Assembly: GCA_937128795.1 (NCBI GenBank)
Contig: CAKZMQ010000007.1
Location: 62,001-126,000 of the forward strand
Length of the DNA stretch: 64,000 nucleotides
Origin: an uncultured Solirubrobacterales bacterium
GTDB lineage: Bacteria > Actinomycetota > Thermoleophilia > Solirubrobacterales > JACPNS01
Direction: 5' to 3'
The translations under genes and the position numbers were made by a program. Positions 35,814-44,168 of this stretch are shown here, piece after piece (the first letter of the stretch is position 1; every line of letters starts with the position of its first letter). The notes under the pieces are model-generated. The model did no database searches and was not told where the DNA came from. It worked only from the letters and a program-made list of their open reading frames with translations.

Positions 35814-37496
35814 ATGTCCCAGGAAATAGTTGACGCAATCAAGCTGCTCGAGCGCGAAAAAGGCATCGACAGCGAAACTTTGATGACGGCGCTCGAAGAC
35901 GCGCTGCTCTCGGCATACAAAAAATCTCCGGGATCGGCCAAATACGCGCGCGTCGAGCTCGACCGCGACAGCGGTGACTTCCTGGTTTATGAACTTCTTG
36001 TGCCCGAAGACCTCGAGGACGAGTTGCTCGATGAGGTCTACGAACAAGAGTCGACGATCGACCCCGAAACCGGTGAGCGTCGCATCATCGAAGAACCGGA
36101 CATCGCTCCGGAGAAACTCGCCGAACACCGCGACAAGATTCCTGAGCGCGACGTCACGCCGGAGAACTTCGGTCGCATTGCCGCGCAGACCGCCAAGCAG
36201 GTCATCTATCAGCGCATCCGCGAGGCCGAGCGCACGATGATGTACGACGAGTACCACGATCGTGTAGGTGAGTTGATCACCGGAATCGTCCAGCAGACCG
36301 ACCACCGCTACACGTTGGTTCAGCTCCGCGAGCGCGTCGAGGCATTGCTGCCCAAGAGCGAACAGGTGCCGCGCGAGCGCTACGAACACGGTGCCCGCAT
36401 CAAGGCAGTGATCACAGACGTGTCGGCAGAGACCAAGGGTCCGAGCATCGTCGTCAGCCGCCGCAATCCGGAGTTGATTCGAAAGTTGTTCGAACTGGAA
36501 GTGCCGGAGGTCGCCGACGGACTGGTCGAGATTCAGAACGTTGCGCGAGAGCCCGGCTTCCGCAGCAAGATCGCTGTCGTCTCGCACGCCGACGGTGTGG
36601 ACCCGGTCGGCGCCTGCGTCGGACCGCGCGGATCGCGTGTGCGCATGGTCGTATCTGAACTGCGCGGCGAGAAGATCGACATCATCCCCTTCAACGAAGA
36701 GCCCGCCCGCTTCGTCGCCAAGGCGCTCGCGCCGGCCCGCGTGCGCGAGGTGCTCGTCGACGACGAGAATCAGCAGGCGACCGTGATCGTGCCCGACGAC
36801 CAGCTATCGCTGGCGATCGGCCGCGAGGGCCAGAACGCACGCCTTGCAGCTCGCCTGACGGGATGGCGTATCGACATCCGTTCGGAGAGCGACTTCGCGA
36901 CCGACGAGGGCGACATCGAGGGTGACGAAGAGTCCGAAAATGTTGGTCGCTGTCACGCGATCCTCAGCAACGGCCGCCTCTGCCCGAACGCGTCGCTGCC
37001 CGGTTCGCGCTACTGCGGACTTGACGCCCACCAAGCGTTGCTCGACCAAGAAACCGACTACGTCGACCCGTCGATGGCCGAAGCGATCGAAGCGGCCGAC
37101 GAGGGAGAAGCACCGGAACCAGCGATCGAAACCGCCGCCGAGGCTGCTGCCGACGGCGTGACGCTTGCGGAGACCGTTGACTCTGGAGTGCCGACCGAGG
37201 CCCCGATCGATGAGACCGAGGACGAGCCGGTCATTGACGGCGGCTCGATTGAGGCTGAGGCCGAGGGGGCAGCGGACGTCGATGAAGGTGCGATCGAGGC
37301 TGAGTCGATTGTTGAAGCCGTTGAAGCTGCTCCGGTCGCCGACGTGGACGCCGAAGACGCAATCGAAGTGGCCGAGGCCGCCGCAGAACCCGAGTTCGTC
37401 GAGGACGGCGCCACTCCGGAAGCAGAAATTCTTGAAAATGATGACGCTGCCGCCGACTCATCGGTCGGTACTGGGTCACCCGAGGACACCGAGTAA
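35814..37496 (+). CDS. nusA: Transcription factor NusA with C-terminal zinc motif and acidic tail
   Basis: Modulates RNA polymerase pausing, termination and antitermination. 560 residues. The N-terminal polymerase-binding domain, S1 domain and two KH domains ([15 protein letters not shown] and [16 protein letters not shown]) are complete by about residue 360. What follows is not standard: a Cys-Cys-Cys-His motif (Cys380, Cys390, Cys401, His406, with [13 protein letters not shown] between) that should bind zinc, then about 150 residues of Glu/Ala/Asp-rich low-complexity sequence. The small YlxR gene that often follows nusA is missing; infB starts 17 nt later. Confidence 0.95.
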   Translation: MSQEIVDAIKLLEREKGIDSETLMTALEDALLSAYKKSPGSAKYARVELDRDSGDFLVYELLVPEDLEDELLDEVYEQESTIDPETGERRIIEEPDIAPEKLAEHRDKIPERDVTPENFGRIAAQTAKQVIYQRIREAERTMMYDEYHDRVGELITGIVQQTDHRYTLVQLRERVEALLPKSEQVPRERYEHGARIKAVITDVSAETKGPSIVVSRRNPELIRKLFELEVPEVADGLVEIQNVAREPGFRSKIAVVSHADGVDPVGACVGPRGSRVRMVVSELRGEKIDIIPFNEEPARFVAKALAPARVREVLVDDENQQATVIVPDDQLSLAIGREGQNARLAARLTGWRIDIRSESDFATDEGDIEGDEESENVGRCHAILSNGRLCPNASLPGSRYCGLDAHQALLDQETDYVDPSMAEAIEAADEGEAPEPAIETAAEAAADGVTLAETVDSGVPTEAPIDETEDEPVIDGGSIEAEAEGAADVDEGAIEAESIVEAVEAAPVADVDAEDAIEVAEAAAEPEFVEDGATPEAEILENDDAAADSSVGTGSPEDTE

Positions 37497-37513
37497 GGGG
37501 CCTGACCAACTAG

Positions 37514-39808
37514 ATGGCAAAAGTACGCGTACACGAGCTTGCCAAGCAAGCAGGAATCTCCAGCAAGGAGATGCTCGCCCTGCTGCAAAAGGCGGGCATT
37601 GAGGTGAAGACCGCGTCTTCCGGTGTCGAGGACGACATCGCCGAAAAGGTGCTCAAGGTCGCGGCGCGTCCGCGTGCGGCCAAGCAGGCTGCGGCCAAGC
37701 AGGCAGCCACCACGCCGACCGCCGCGCGCGGCACGGCTTCTGCAGGAGGCAGGTCGTCGGGTGGCAGTTCTCCGAAGTCCTACTCGGCGAGTCCCGACGG
37801 TGCAAAGACCGGTGGCGGCGCGAAATCACCGCCTAAGCCGAAGACTTCGTCGCCCAACGGCGGTGGCGGCGGTGGCGGCGGCGCAGGCGGCAAGATGCGT
37901 CGCGTCGTGATCGATTCGCAGGCAGCTCGCCGCGGACCCGGCGGCCCGCCTGCGGGGCAGCCGGCCCGGCCCAAGCGCGGAGGACGCCGTCGTCGACCGG
38001 TTTTCGAAGAACCGGTCGAGAAGGTTGAAGAAGAGTCGCTCGAACCGCAGACGCAGATCGTTCGCATCAACTCCGGCGCGACTGTCAAGGAAGTCTCAGA
38101 ATCGCTGGGTGTGCCGGCGGCCGAAGTGATCAAGAAGTTGATGGATCTCGGTGAAATGGCGACCTTGACCCAGACGCTCACCGACGAGGCGATCGGTGTG
38201 ATTGGCGAGGCATTCGAACGCGAAGTCGACCTGACGACGATCGCCGACGAGACGGACACCGAAGTCGCGACCGACGACGCGAAGTCCTTGGAAGAACGCC
38301 CGCCGGTCGTGACGATCATGGGTCACGTCGACCACGGAAAGACTTCACTGCTCGACGCGATCCGCGAAACCGAGGTTGCCGCTGGCGAGGCCGGCGGAAT
38401 CACGCAGCACATCGGCGCGTACCAGGTCCACCGCGGCGAAAAATTGATCACGTTCATTGACACCCCGGGACACCAGGCGTTCACCGCCATGCGAGCGCGT
38501 GGTGCCAAGGTGACGGACGTTGCCGTGATCGTCGTCGCGGCCAACGATGGTGTGATGCCGCAGACCGAAGAGGCAATCGACCACGCCAAGGCCGCGGAGG
38601 TACCGATCGTCATTGCCGTGAACAAGATTGACGTCGAGGGCGCCGACCCACAAAAGGTTCGCACCGAACTTTCGGCGATGGGCCTTCAGCCCGAGGATTG
38701 GGGAGGAGAGACGATCTTCTGCGACGTGTCCGCGAAGAAGCGTGAGGGACTAGAGCACCTGCTCGACATGCTCCTGCTCGTCGCGGAAGTTGAAGAACTC
38801 AAGGGCAACCCGAACTCCGAGGCGTCTGGAACCGTGATCGAGTCGCAACTCGATCCGGGCAGAGGCCCGGTCGCGACGCTGCTCGTTCAGCGTGGCCGCC
38901 TGAAGGTCGGCGACGCCATGGTCGCCGGATCACAGTGGGGTCGGGTTCGCGCGATGCACGACCATCTCGGCAAGAAACTTGTGGAAGCCGAGCTCGGCGC
39001 ACCGGTCGAAGTGCTCGGTTTCGACGGGGTGCCGGAAGCTGGAAACACGTTCCGTGTCGTGGAAACCGACCGAATCGCACGGTCGCAGGCGGCGGACCGC
39101 GCCAATCGACTCAAAACCGAGGCGATCGCCCGCCGAGCGCGCCTGAAGGTTTCCTTCGAGGATGCCTTCGCGCAGGCGCAGGAGGGCACGCTCAACACCT
39201 TGAACCTGATTCTCAAGGGCGACGTCGCCGGCTCGGTCGGAGCGCTCGAGGACGAGATCGCCAAGTTGCCGCAATCTGAGATCAAGGTCAACGTGATTCA
39301 CCACGGCGTCGGCGGCATCAACGAGAGCGACGTGATGCTCGCGTCGGCGTCAGAGGCGGTCGTGATCGGCTTCAACGTACGGCCAGTCGGCGATTCGCGC
39401 CTGCTTGCGGAGCGCGAAGGCGTGGAGATCCGCACATACAACGTGATCTACAAGGCGATCGAAGAACTACGGTCGGCGATGCAGGGCCTGCTCGCCCCGG
39501 AAGAGGTCGAATCCTCGGTTGGTTCGCTCACCGTCCGCCAGACCTTCAAGGCGTCGAAGATCGGCACGATCGCCGGTTCGCACGTCGACAACGGCAAGGT
39601 AACGCGCGGAGCATCGGTGCGATTGGTGCGCGATGGCACGGTCGTTTACGAAGGCAAAATAGCGACCCTCCGGCGCTTCAACGACGACGTACGCGAAGTC
39701 ACGGTCGGCATGGAGTGCGGTGTCGTGCTCGACAACTACGCCGACGTGAAGGAAGATGACGTGATCGAGGTGTACGAAGTCAAAAGCGTGGAGCGCGAGC
39801 TCGTTTGA
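37514..39808 (+). CDS. infB: Translation initiation factor IF-2
   Basis: GTPase that places initiator tRNA on the 30S subunit. 764 residues: an N-terminal IF2_N-like helix bundle ([19 protein letters not shown]), a Gly/Ser/Lys/Pro-rich linker (about 60-170) with a run of glycines, then the G domain with GHVDHGKT (270-277), DTPGHQAF and NKID, and the C-terminal domains ending in [11 protein letters not shown]. Shorter than Streptomyces IF-2, which has a longer linker. Confidence 0.96.
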   Translation: MAKVRVHELAKQAGISSKEMLALLQKAGIEVKTASSGVEDDIAEKVLKVAARPRAAKQAAAKQAATTPTAARGTASAGGRSSGGSSPKSYSASPDGAKTGGGAKSPPKPKTSSPNGGGGGGGGAGGKMRRVVIDSQAARRGPGGPPAGQPARPKRGGRRRRPVFEEPVEKVEEESLEPQTQIVRINSGATVKEVSESLGVPAAEVIKKLMDLGEMATLTQTLTDEAIGVIGEAFEREVDLTTIADETDTEVATDDAKSLEERPPVVTIMGHVDHGKTSLLDAIRETEVAAGEAGGITQHIGAYQVHRGEKLITFIDTPGHQAFTAMRARGAKVTDVAVIVVAANDGVMPQTEEAIDHAKAAEVPIVIAVNKIDVEGADPQKVRTELSAMGLQPEDWGGETIFCDVSAKKREGLEHLLDMLLLVAEVEELKGNPNSEASGTVIESQLDPGRGPVATLLVQRGRLKVGDAMVAGSQWGRVRAMHDHLGKKLVEAELGAPVEVLGFDGVPEAGNTFRVVETDRIARSQAADRANRLKTEAIARRARLKVSFEDAFAQAQEGTLNTLNLILKGDVAGSVGALEDEIAKLPQSEIKVNVIHHGVGGINESDVMLASASEAVVIGFNVRPVGDSRLLAEREGVEIRTYNVIYKAIEELRSAMQGLLAPEEVESSVGSLTVRQTFKASKIGTIAGSHVDNGKVTRGASVRLVRDGTVVYEGKIATLRRFNDDVREVTVGMECGVVLDNYADVKEDDVIEVYEVKSVERELV

Positions 39809-39896
39809 GCGCGCGCTCGACGTGAATGCGGTGGCGGCGGCTCGGCCGGCCACCGAATCAAAATATTCCGGCCGATCCATCGGCAGTGGGAGCAAA

Positions 39897-40277
39897 ATGC
39901 AGGGCGACAGAATGAGACGGGTCAACGAAGCGGTACGCGAAGTCGTGTCCAGCGGGGTCACGCGTGCCGCGGGCAACTCCGAACTCGGTTTCGTGACAGT
40001 GACAGGCGTCGAAACGAGTCCCGATCTTCGCCATGCCGTCGTCTTCGTCAGCGTTTTCGGTGACGATCAGCAGCGCGAGAGCTCGCTCGCAACACTGGAA
40101 GAGCTGCGACCGGATCTCCAGGCCGGGATCGCGACGCACCTGCGCATGAAAAACACGCCGATCCTGCGATTCGAATACGACGACAGCGTCGATCGCAGTA
40201 TGCGCGTCACCAACTTGATCAATCAGGAGGCGGCGGCACTCGATAGATCCGTCGCGGACACGGAGGAAAATTCATGA
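39897..40277 (+). CDS. rbfA: Ribosome-binding factor A
   Basis: Cold-shock 30S maturation factor with a KH-like fold. From the ATG giving MQGDRMRRVNEAVREVV it has 126 residues. This start is chosen for its GGGAG ribosome-binding site 4 nt upstream; a GTG 25 codons earlier gives a tail without family similarity. Conserved features are RMRRVNEAVREVV, the VSVFG strand and the MKNTPILRFEYDDSVDRSMRV ending, visible as TPILRFEYDDSVDRS. Stop overlaps nrnA start (ATGA). Confidence 0.92.
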   Translation: MQGDRMRRVNEAVREVVSSGVTRAAGNSELGFVTVTGVETSPDLRHAVVFVSVFGDDQQRESSLATLEELRPDLQAGIATHLRMKNTPILRFEYDDSVDRSMRVTNLINQEAAALDRSVADTEENS

Positions 40278-41278
40278 GCGATCGCGCTGCGATCATCGAA
40301 CGATTGCGCTCAGACGAGAAATTCTTGCTGACCACGCACGAGAATCCCGACGGAGACGCGCTCGGCTCGCTGGTCGGGATGAATGCTGTACTCCAGGGCC
40401 TCGGAAAAGACACAGTGATGTTTTTGCGCGAGACCGAGTTTCCGCTGCCGTACGAGTATCGCTACCTACTGGCCGACGATCAGGTGATTCATTTCGCCCC
40501 CGAGGATCTGCATGAACGCACGGTCATCTATCTCGACTGTGGCTCGTTCGAACGGATGGCCGTTGACTTTTTGAGCGACGATTCACTGACGCTGATCAAC
40601 ATCGATCATCACCACGACAACACTTGCTTCGGAACCTTCAACCTTGTCGAATCGAAGCGCTCGTCTACCGCCGAGATGGTCTATTCGATCGCCAAAGAAT
40701 TGGGCGCCGAGTTGACCCCGTTCCTCGCCGACGCGCTGTACGTCGGGCTTGTGACCGACACCGGACGTTTCATGTACCAGAACACTGGTCCTGAAGCCCA
40801 CGAAATGGCAGCGGATCTGCTGCGCAACGGGGTTGACGTACACGCCGCCTACACGCGTTTGTACGAGGATCAGCCGTTCGGAAAGGTGCAGCTGCTCGGT
40901 CGTGCGCTGAGCACGATTGCACGCTACGACGACGGTGCGCTGACGATCGTCAGCCTGACCAAATCCGATTTTGAAGAAACTGGTTCCGAGGAGACGTTCA
41001 CCGAAGGAATCGTCGATTTCGCGCGCGGGATTGCGGGTACGGCGGTAGGCGCGATGTACCGTGAACTAACCGGCGAAGGACGCGAACATCTCGCGAAAAT
41101 CAGCCTACGTTCATCGGACAACCGTGTCGACGTTTCCACGATCGCCCGCAGCTTTGGCGGCGGCGGCCACAAACAGGCAGCCGGCGCCACCACGGATCTC
41201 TCTCTTGAAGACGCGATTGAATCGATTCGCGCCGGAATTCGGTCACAGCTTGATGCCGAGCAGCAACCCGCTGCCTGA
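40274..41278 (+). CDS. nrnA: DHH-family phosphoesterase (NrnA-like oligoribonuclease / pAp phosphatase)
   Basis: Degrades very short RNAs and 3'-phosphoadenosine 5'-phosphate, and in related proteins also pGpG or c-di-AMP breakdown products. 334 residues with TTHENPDGDALGS, YLDCGS, the DHH motif NIDHHHDN and the DHHA1 motif GGGHKQAAGA. The position between rbfA and truB is conserved in Gram-positives. With both c-di-GMP synthesis and breakdown in this genome, removal of pGpG is a reasonable extra role, by inference. Confidence 0.93.
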   Translation: MSDRAAIIERLRSDEKFLLTTHENPDGDALGSLVGMNAVLQGLGKDTVMFLRETEFPLPYEYRYLLADDQVIHFAPEDLHERTVIYLDCGSFERMAVDFLSDDSLTLINIDHHHDNTCFGTFNLVESKRSSTAEMVYSIAKELGAELTPFLADALYVGLVTDTGRFMYQNTGPEAHEMAADLLRNGVDVHAAYTRLYEDQPFGKVQLLGRALSTIARYDDGALTIVSLTKSDFEETGSEETFTEGIVDFARGIAGTAVGAMYRELTGEGREHLAKISLRSSDNRVDVSTIARSFGGGGHKQAAGATTDLSLEDAIESIRAGIRSQLDAEQQPAA

Positions 41279-41332
41279 AGCGCCGCCTAGATCGCTGGCC
41301 GATCGCGTCCGATCGACACAATCCGAAACGCG

Positions 41333-42181
41333 ATGACAAAAACCGGCAACATCGACTGCGGGGTGGTGCTGATCGACAAGCCCGCTGGAGTGACGTCGCA
41401 CGACGTCGTCTTCGACGTGCGCCGTCGGCTGACAACGGCTGCCGGTCGCAAGGTGAGAACCGGTCATGCGGGCACGCTGGATCCCTTCGCCACCGGGTTG
41501 CTTGTCGTTCTGGTCGGACGCGCCACGCGCTTGCAGCAGTACCTCCAGCATCAACCGAAGACCTATCGCGCCGTGGCGAGACTCGGGTGGATTTCGAGCA
41601 GCGGAGACCGCGACGGTGATTTGACCGCGACCGGGCGTGTGCCGGCGGACCCGCAGTTGCCGACCGGGGAATTGGAGCTTGCCGTGCCGGCGTTGTCTGC
41701 GATCAGGGTCGACGGCGAGCGGCTCTACGCAAAGGCCCGTCGCGGCGATGAGTTTGAACCGCCCGTGCGCACGATGACCGTCTATCGTGCGGAACGAATG
41801 GAGCTGGAAGGCGACAAGGCGGTGTTCGAGATCGACTGCGCGGGCGGAACCTACATCCGCAGCGTGGTGGCGACGCTGAAGGACGCGTATTGCGACCAAC
41901 TTGTGCGCACCAAAGTCGGCGAGCTGGATCTGAAGGATGCCGATCCCGATCGACTGCTCGATCCGCTCGACGTCCTCTCACACATCGATCGGCGCGATCT
42001 GACGGTTGCCGAAGCCACCACGCTGATCCATGGGCGCAGGCTCGACTCCGATCGAGAGGACGGGACGCTCGAACGACTTGTTGTCGAGGAACACCTGTTG
42101 GGCATCGGTCGAGTCACGGCAGGACAGCTGAAGGCAGAGACAAATCTCGCTGCTTCGGTTGAGGAGTTGATCGCTCGATGA
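41333..42181 (+). CDS. truB: tRNA pseudouridine-55 synthase
   Basis: Makes pseudouridine 55 in the T loop. 282 residues with the catalytic motif GHAGTLDPFATG (Asp50), the KTYRAVARLGW strand and CAGGTYIRSVV. The ATG is 54 nt after nrnA, and the stop overlaps the ribF start (ATGA). Confidence 0.95.
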   Translation: MTKTGNIDCGVVLIDKPAGVTSHDVVFDVRRRLTTAAGRKVRTGHAGTLDPFATGLLVVLVGRATRLQQYLQHQPKTYRAVARLGWISSSGDRDGDLTATGRVPADPQLPTGELELAVPALSAIRVDGERLYAKARRGDEFEPPVRTMTVYRAERMELEGDKAVFEIDCAGGTYIRSVVATLKDAYCDQLVRTKVGELDLKDADPDRLLDPLDVLSHIDRRDLTVAEATTLIHGRRLDSDREDGTLERLVVEEHLLGIGRVTAGQLKAETNLAASVEELIAR

Positions 42182-43065
42182 GTATTGACATCGTGCATCT
42201 CAAAGATGCTGCACCACGGCCGCGACGCGTCGCGATCGGCACATTTGACGGCGTACACCTCGGCCACCGCAAGGTGATCACCGGCTCGCAAACCGTGCTC
42301 ACGTTCGAGCCGCACCCACTGGTGGTGCTCAAGCACGATGCCGCGCCGAAGACGCTGACCGCCCTTTCGCTGAAGGCACGCCTGCTCGAGGAGATCGGCG
42401 TCGAAGAGATGGTGTTGATCGAGTTCAATCCAGATTTTGCGTCGATGGATGCCGAACGATTCGTGCGTGAGATTCTGATCGAACGACTCGGGGCGACGCA
42501 CGTGTCTGTCGGCGAGAACTTTCGCTTCGGCAAGAAGGCACAGGGCGATCCGGAATTTCTTGCGAAGTTTGAGGAATTCGAGACGACGGTCGTGCCGTTG
42601 GTCGAGAACGGGGGAGAGATCGTCTCTTCGACCCAGATTCGCGGGCTCGTAGCGGCGGGCGATGTGGAGCGCGCTGACGAACTGCTCGGGTATCCGTTCA
42701 CGATGGTCGGCGAGGTCAAGCACGGCGACAAGCGTGGCCGCGAGTTGGGCTTTCCAACGGCGAACCTCGAACCGGACGAGCACGACTGCGTGCCCGGCCA
42801 CGGTGTTTACGCAGCCTTGACGAATGGCGTGGCAAGCGCCGTGAACGTCGGCGTGCGTCCAACGTTTCAGACCGGGCGGGGGTTACTCGTCGAGTCCTTC
42901 TTGATCGACTGGGAGGGCGATCTCTATGGCGAGACGGTTGAGGTCGCATTCCTCCAGCGACTGCGCGGCGAACGCCGTTACAACGGGGTAGATCCTTTGG
43001 TCGAACAAATGCGGGCCGACGTCGCGCAGGCGCGTGAAATATGCAACGCAGCGTTGAAGGCCTGA
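42178..43065 (+). CDS. ribF: Bifunctional riboflavin kinase/FAD synthetase
   Basis: Converts riboflavin to FMN and FAD. 295 residues: N-terminal adenylyltransferase domain with [15 protein letters not shown], and C-terminal flavokinase domain with [20 protein letters not shown] and [12 protein letters not shown] overlap with truB gives coupled translation, the usual truB-ribF-rpsO order. Confidence 0.95.
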   Translation: MSIDIVHLKDAAPRPRRVAIGTFDGVHLGHRKVITGSQTVLTFEPHPLVVLKHDAAPKTLTALSLKARLLEEIGVEEMVLIEFNPDFASMDAERFVREILIERLGATHVSVGENFRFGKKAQGDPEFLAKFEEFETTVVPLVENGGEIVSSTQIRGLVAAGDVERADELLGYPFTMVGEVKHGDKRGRELGFPTANLEPDEHDCVPGHGVYAALTNGVASAVNVGVRPTFQTGRGLLVESFLIDWEGDLYGETVEVAFLQRLRGERRYNGVDPLVEQMRADVAQAREICNAALKA

Positions 43066-43144
43066 GACCGCCGGTCTCGGACCGAAACACCGCATTGCAA
43101 GCGGGTTCGCGCGCATCTCGGCGCCTGTTATCCTTCGCCGCTGT

Positions 43145-43414
43145 ATGTCAGAACAAACTGCACAAGTAGCCGACGTCGTCGGCAAGTTCGGCAAGACAGC
43201 CGCAGACACCGGATCCACCGAGGTCCAGGTCGCGCTGCTCACCGAGCGCATCAACCACTTGACCGAGCACCTGCGTGATCACAAGAAGGATCACCACTCG
43301 CGACGCGGCCTCCTGAAAATGGTCGGTAAGCGTCGCCGTCTGCTCGACTACCTCAAGAAGCGCGACCTCGAGGGCTACCGCAAGTTGATTGCGGACCTCG
43401 GCCTGCGTCGCTAG
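43145..43414 (+). CDS. rpsO: 30S ribosomal protein S15
   Basis: 89-residue 16S rRNA-binding protein. Conserved features include [22 protein letters not shown], read here as [42 protein letters not shown] (core [20 protein letters not shown]) and the [12 protein letters not shown] end. No Shine-Dalgarno sequence; a TATCCT -10-like box ends 10 nt upstream, so the 5' leader is very short or absent. A 28-bp piece of the coding sequence is repeated just after the gene. Confidence 0.96.
   Translation: MSEQTAQVADVVGKFGKTAADTGSTEVQVALLTERINHLTEHLRDHKKDHHSRRGLLKMVGKRRRLLDYLKKRDLEGYRKLIADLGLRR
43237..43264 (+). repeat. 28-bp direct repeat, copy 1 (inside rpsO)
   Basis: Coding segment starting GCTCACCGAGCG within rpsO, identical over 28 bases to a second copy 185 bp downstream, beyond the stop codon. 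Confidence 0.9.
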
Positions 43415-43421
43415 TCGCGCC

Positions 43422-43449
43422 GCTCACCGAGCGCATCAACCACTTGACC
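43422..43449 (+). repeat. 28-bp direct repeat, copy 2 (after rpsO stop)
   Basis: Exact duplicate of the rpsO coding segment, ending in CAACCACTTGACC, starting 8 nt after the rpsO stop. The bases flanking the two copies differ. Confidence 0.9.
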
Positions 43450-43477
43450 TGCGGTTCGGTGACGTGCGATTCTTCGC

Positions 43478-43497
43478 GCGGCGCTAGTGTGCGCCGC
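43478..43497 (+). terminator. Possible rpsO terminator hairpin
   Basis: 7-bp GC stem GCGGCGC / GCGCCGC with a 6-nt loop, between rpsO and the peroxiredoxin gene. There is no clear T-tract, so it may be a processing or 3'-end stabilising hairpin. Confidence 0.45.
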
Positions 43498-43537
43498 CGT
43501 ATTGATTCTTGCCCCAATTGCTAAGGAGAAAGACCCG

Positions 43538-43990
43538 ATGGCTGCCACCGGAGACAAGGTCCCAGATTTCAAACTCAAGACGTTTGAAGGCGACGAGATA
43601 ACTCCCGAAACGATCGCCGGAAAGCGCTCGTTGTTCTGTTTCTTCCCGTTCGCATTCAGTGGGGTTTGTACGGACCAGTTCAGCGTCTACCAAGCCGATA
43701 TCGATCAGTTTCGTGAGCGTGGAGTGGACATCTACGCCATATCCGTTGACTCGCACCACGCCCAGAACGCTTTCAAGGAGAAGCTCGGCGCAACGGACAT
43801 CACGTTCCTGAACGATTTCGAGCCAAAGGGCGCCGCAGCCAAGGCCTTCGACACCTACCGCGACGGCGGCTTCAACGACCGCTCAGTGGTCGAGCTGAAG
43901 CCCGACGGCACCATCGGCTGGTCAATCAAAATGCCAACCCCCGGGGAATTCCCCGACACCGCCACCGTCCTAGCCGGCCTCGACAGCTAA
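43538..43990 (+). CDS. Peroxiredoxin (AhpE/BCP-type)
   Basis: Thiol peroxidase that reduces hydrogen peroxide and organic peroxides. 150 residues; the ATG is fixed by an AAGGAG ribosome-binding site 11 nt upstream. The catalytic motif is FFPFAFSGVCTDQF, with the peroxidatic cysteine near residue 45. No second conserved cysteine is visible, which suggests a 1-Cys AhpE-like enzyme needing an outside thiol. It sits between rpsO and pnp, which are normally adjacent. Confidence 0.9.
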   Translation: MAATGDKVPDFKLKTFEGDEITPETIAGKRSLFCFFPFAFSGVCTDQFSVYQADIDQFRERGVDIYAISVDSHHAQNAFKEKLGATDITFLNDFEPKGAAAKAFDTYRDGGFNDRSVVELKPDGTIGWSIKMPTPGEFPDTATVLAGLDS

Positions 43991-44005
43991 AAAGTCCGCA
44001 ATTTC

Positions 44006-44042
44006 CGACCAAGGCCTCACACCAGGTGTGAGGCCTTGGTCG
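44006..44042. terminator. Perfect 18-bp-arm palindrome after the peroxiredoxin gene
   Basis: Arms of 18 bp (CGACCAAGGCCTCACACC and its exact complement) around a single A. It lies 15 nt after the stop codon and before the pnp leader. There is no T-tract, but the position suggests a terminator or RNA 3'-end hairpin. The heptamer GCAATTT occurs on both sides. Confidence 0.65.
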
Positions 44043-44133
44043 CAATTTGCGCGGTTTTGGGCGGTGTGGGCGGTGGATTGGGGCAACTGGTAGCCTGCTT
44101 TGCGAATAGCTGTCATAGAGCAGTAGAAATAGA

Positions 44134-44150
44134 CGCCCCAACCGGGGGCG
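44134..44150 (+). promoter_or_regulatory. Leader hairpin just upstream of pnp
   Basis: CGCCCC / GGGGCG stem with a 5-nt loop, directly before the AAAGGAA ribosome-binding region of pnp. PNPase leaders in other bacteria carry hairpins used for autoregulation; a similar role here is a guess. Confidence 0.4.
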
Positions 44151-44168
44151 AAAGGAACAAAAAACTTC

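Noticed and set aside
43998-44048. GCAATTT heptamers as a target-site duplication of a mobile element
   Set aside because: The enclosed segment is only a palindrome with no coding capacity, and a 7-bp match can arise by chance; kept only as a question in the findings.
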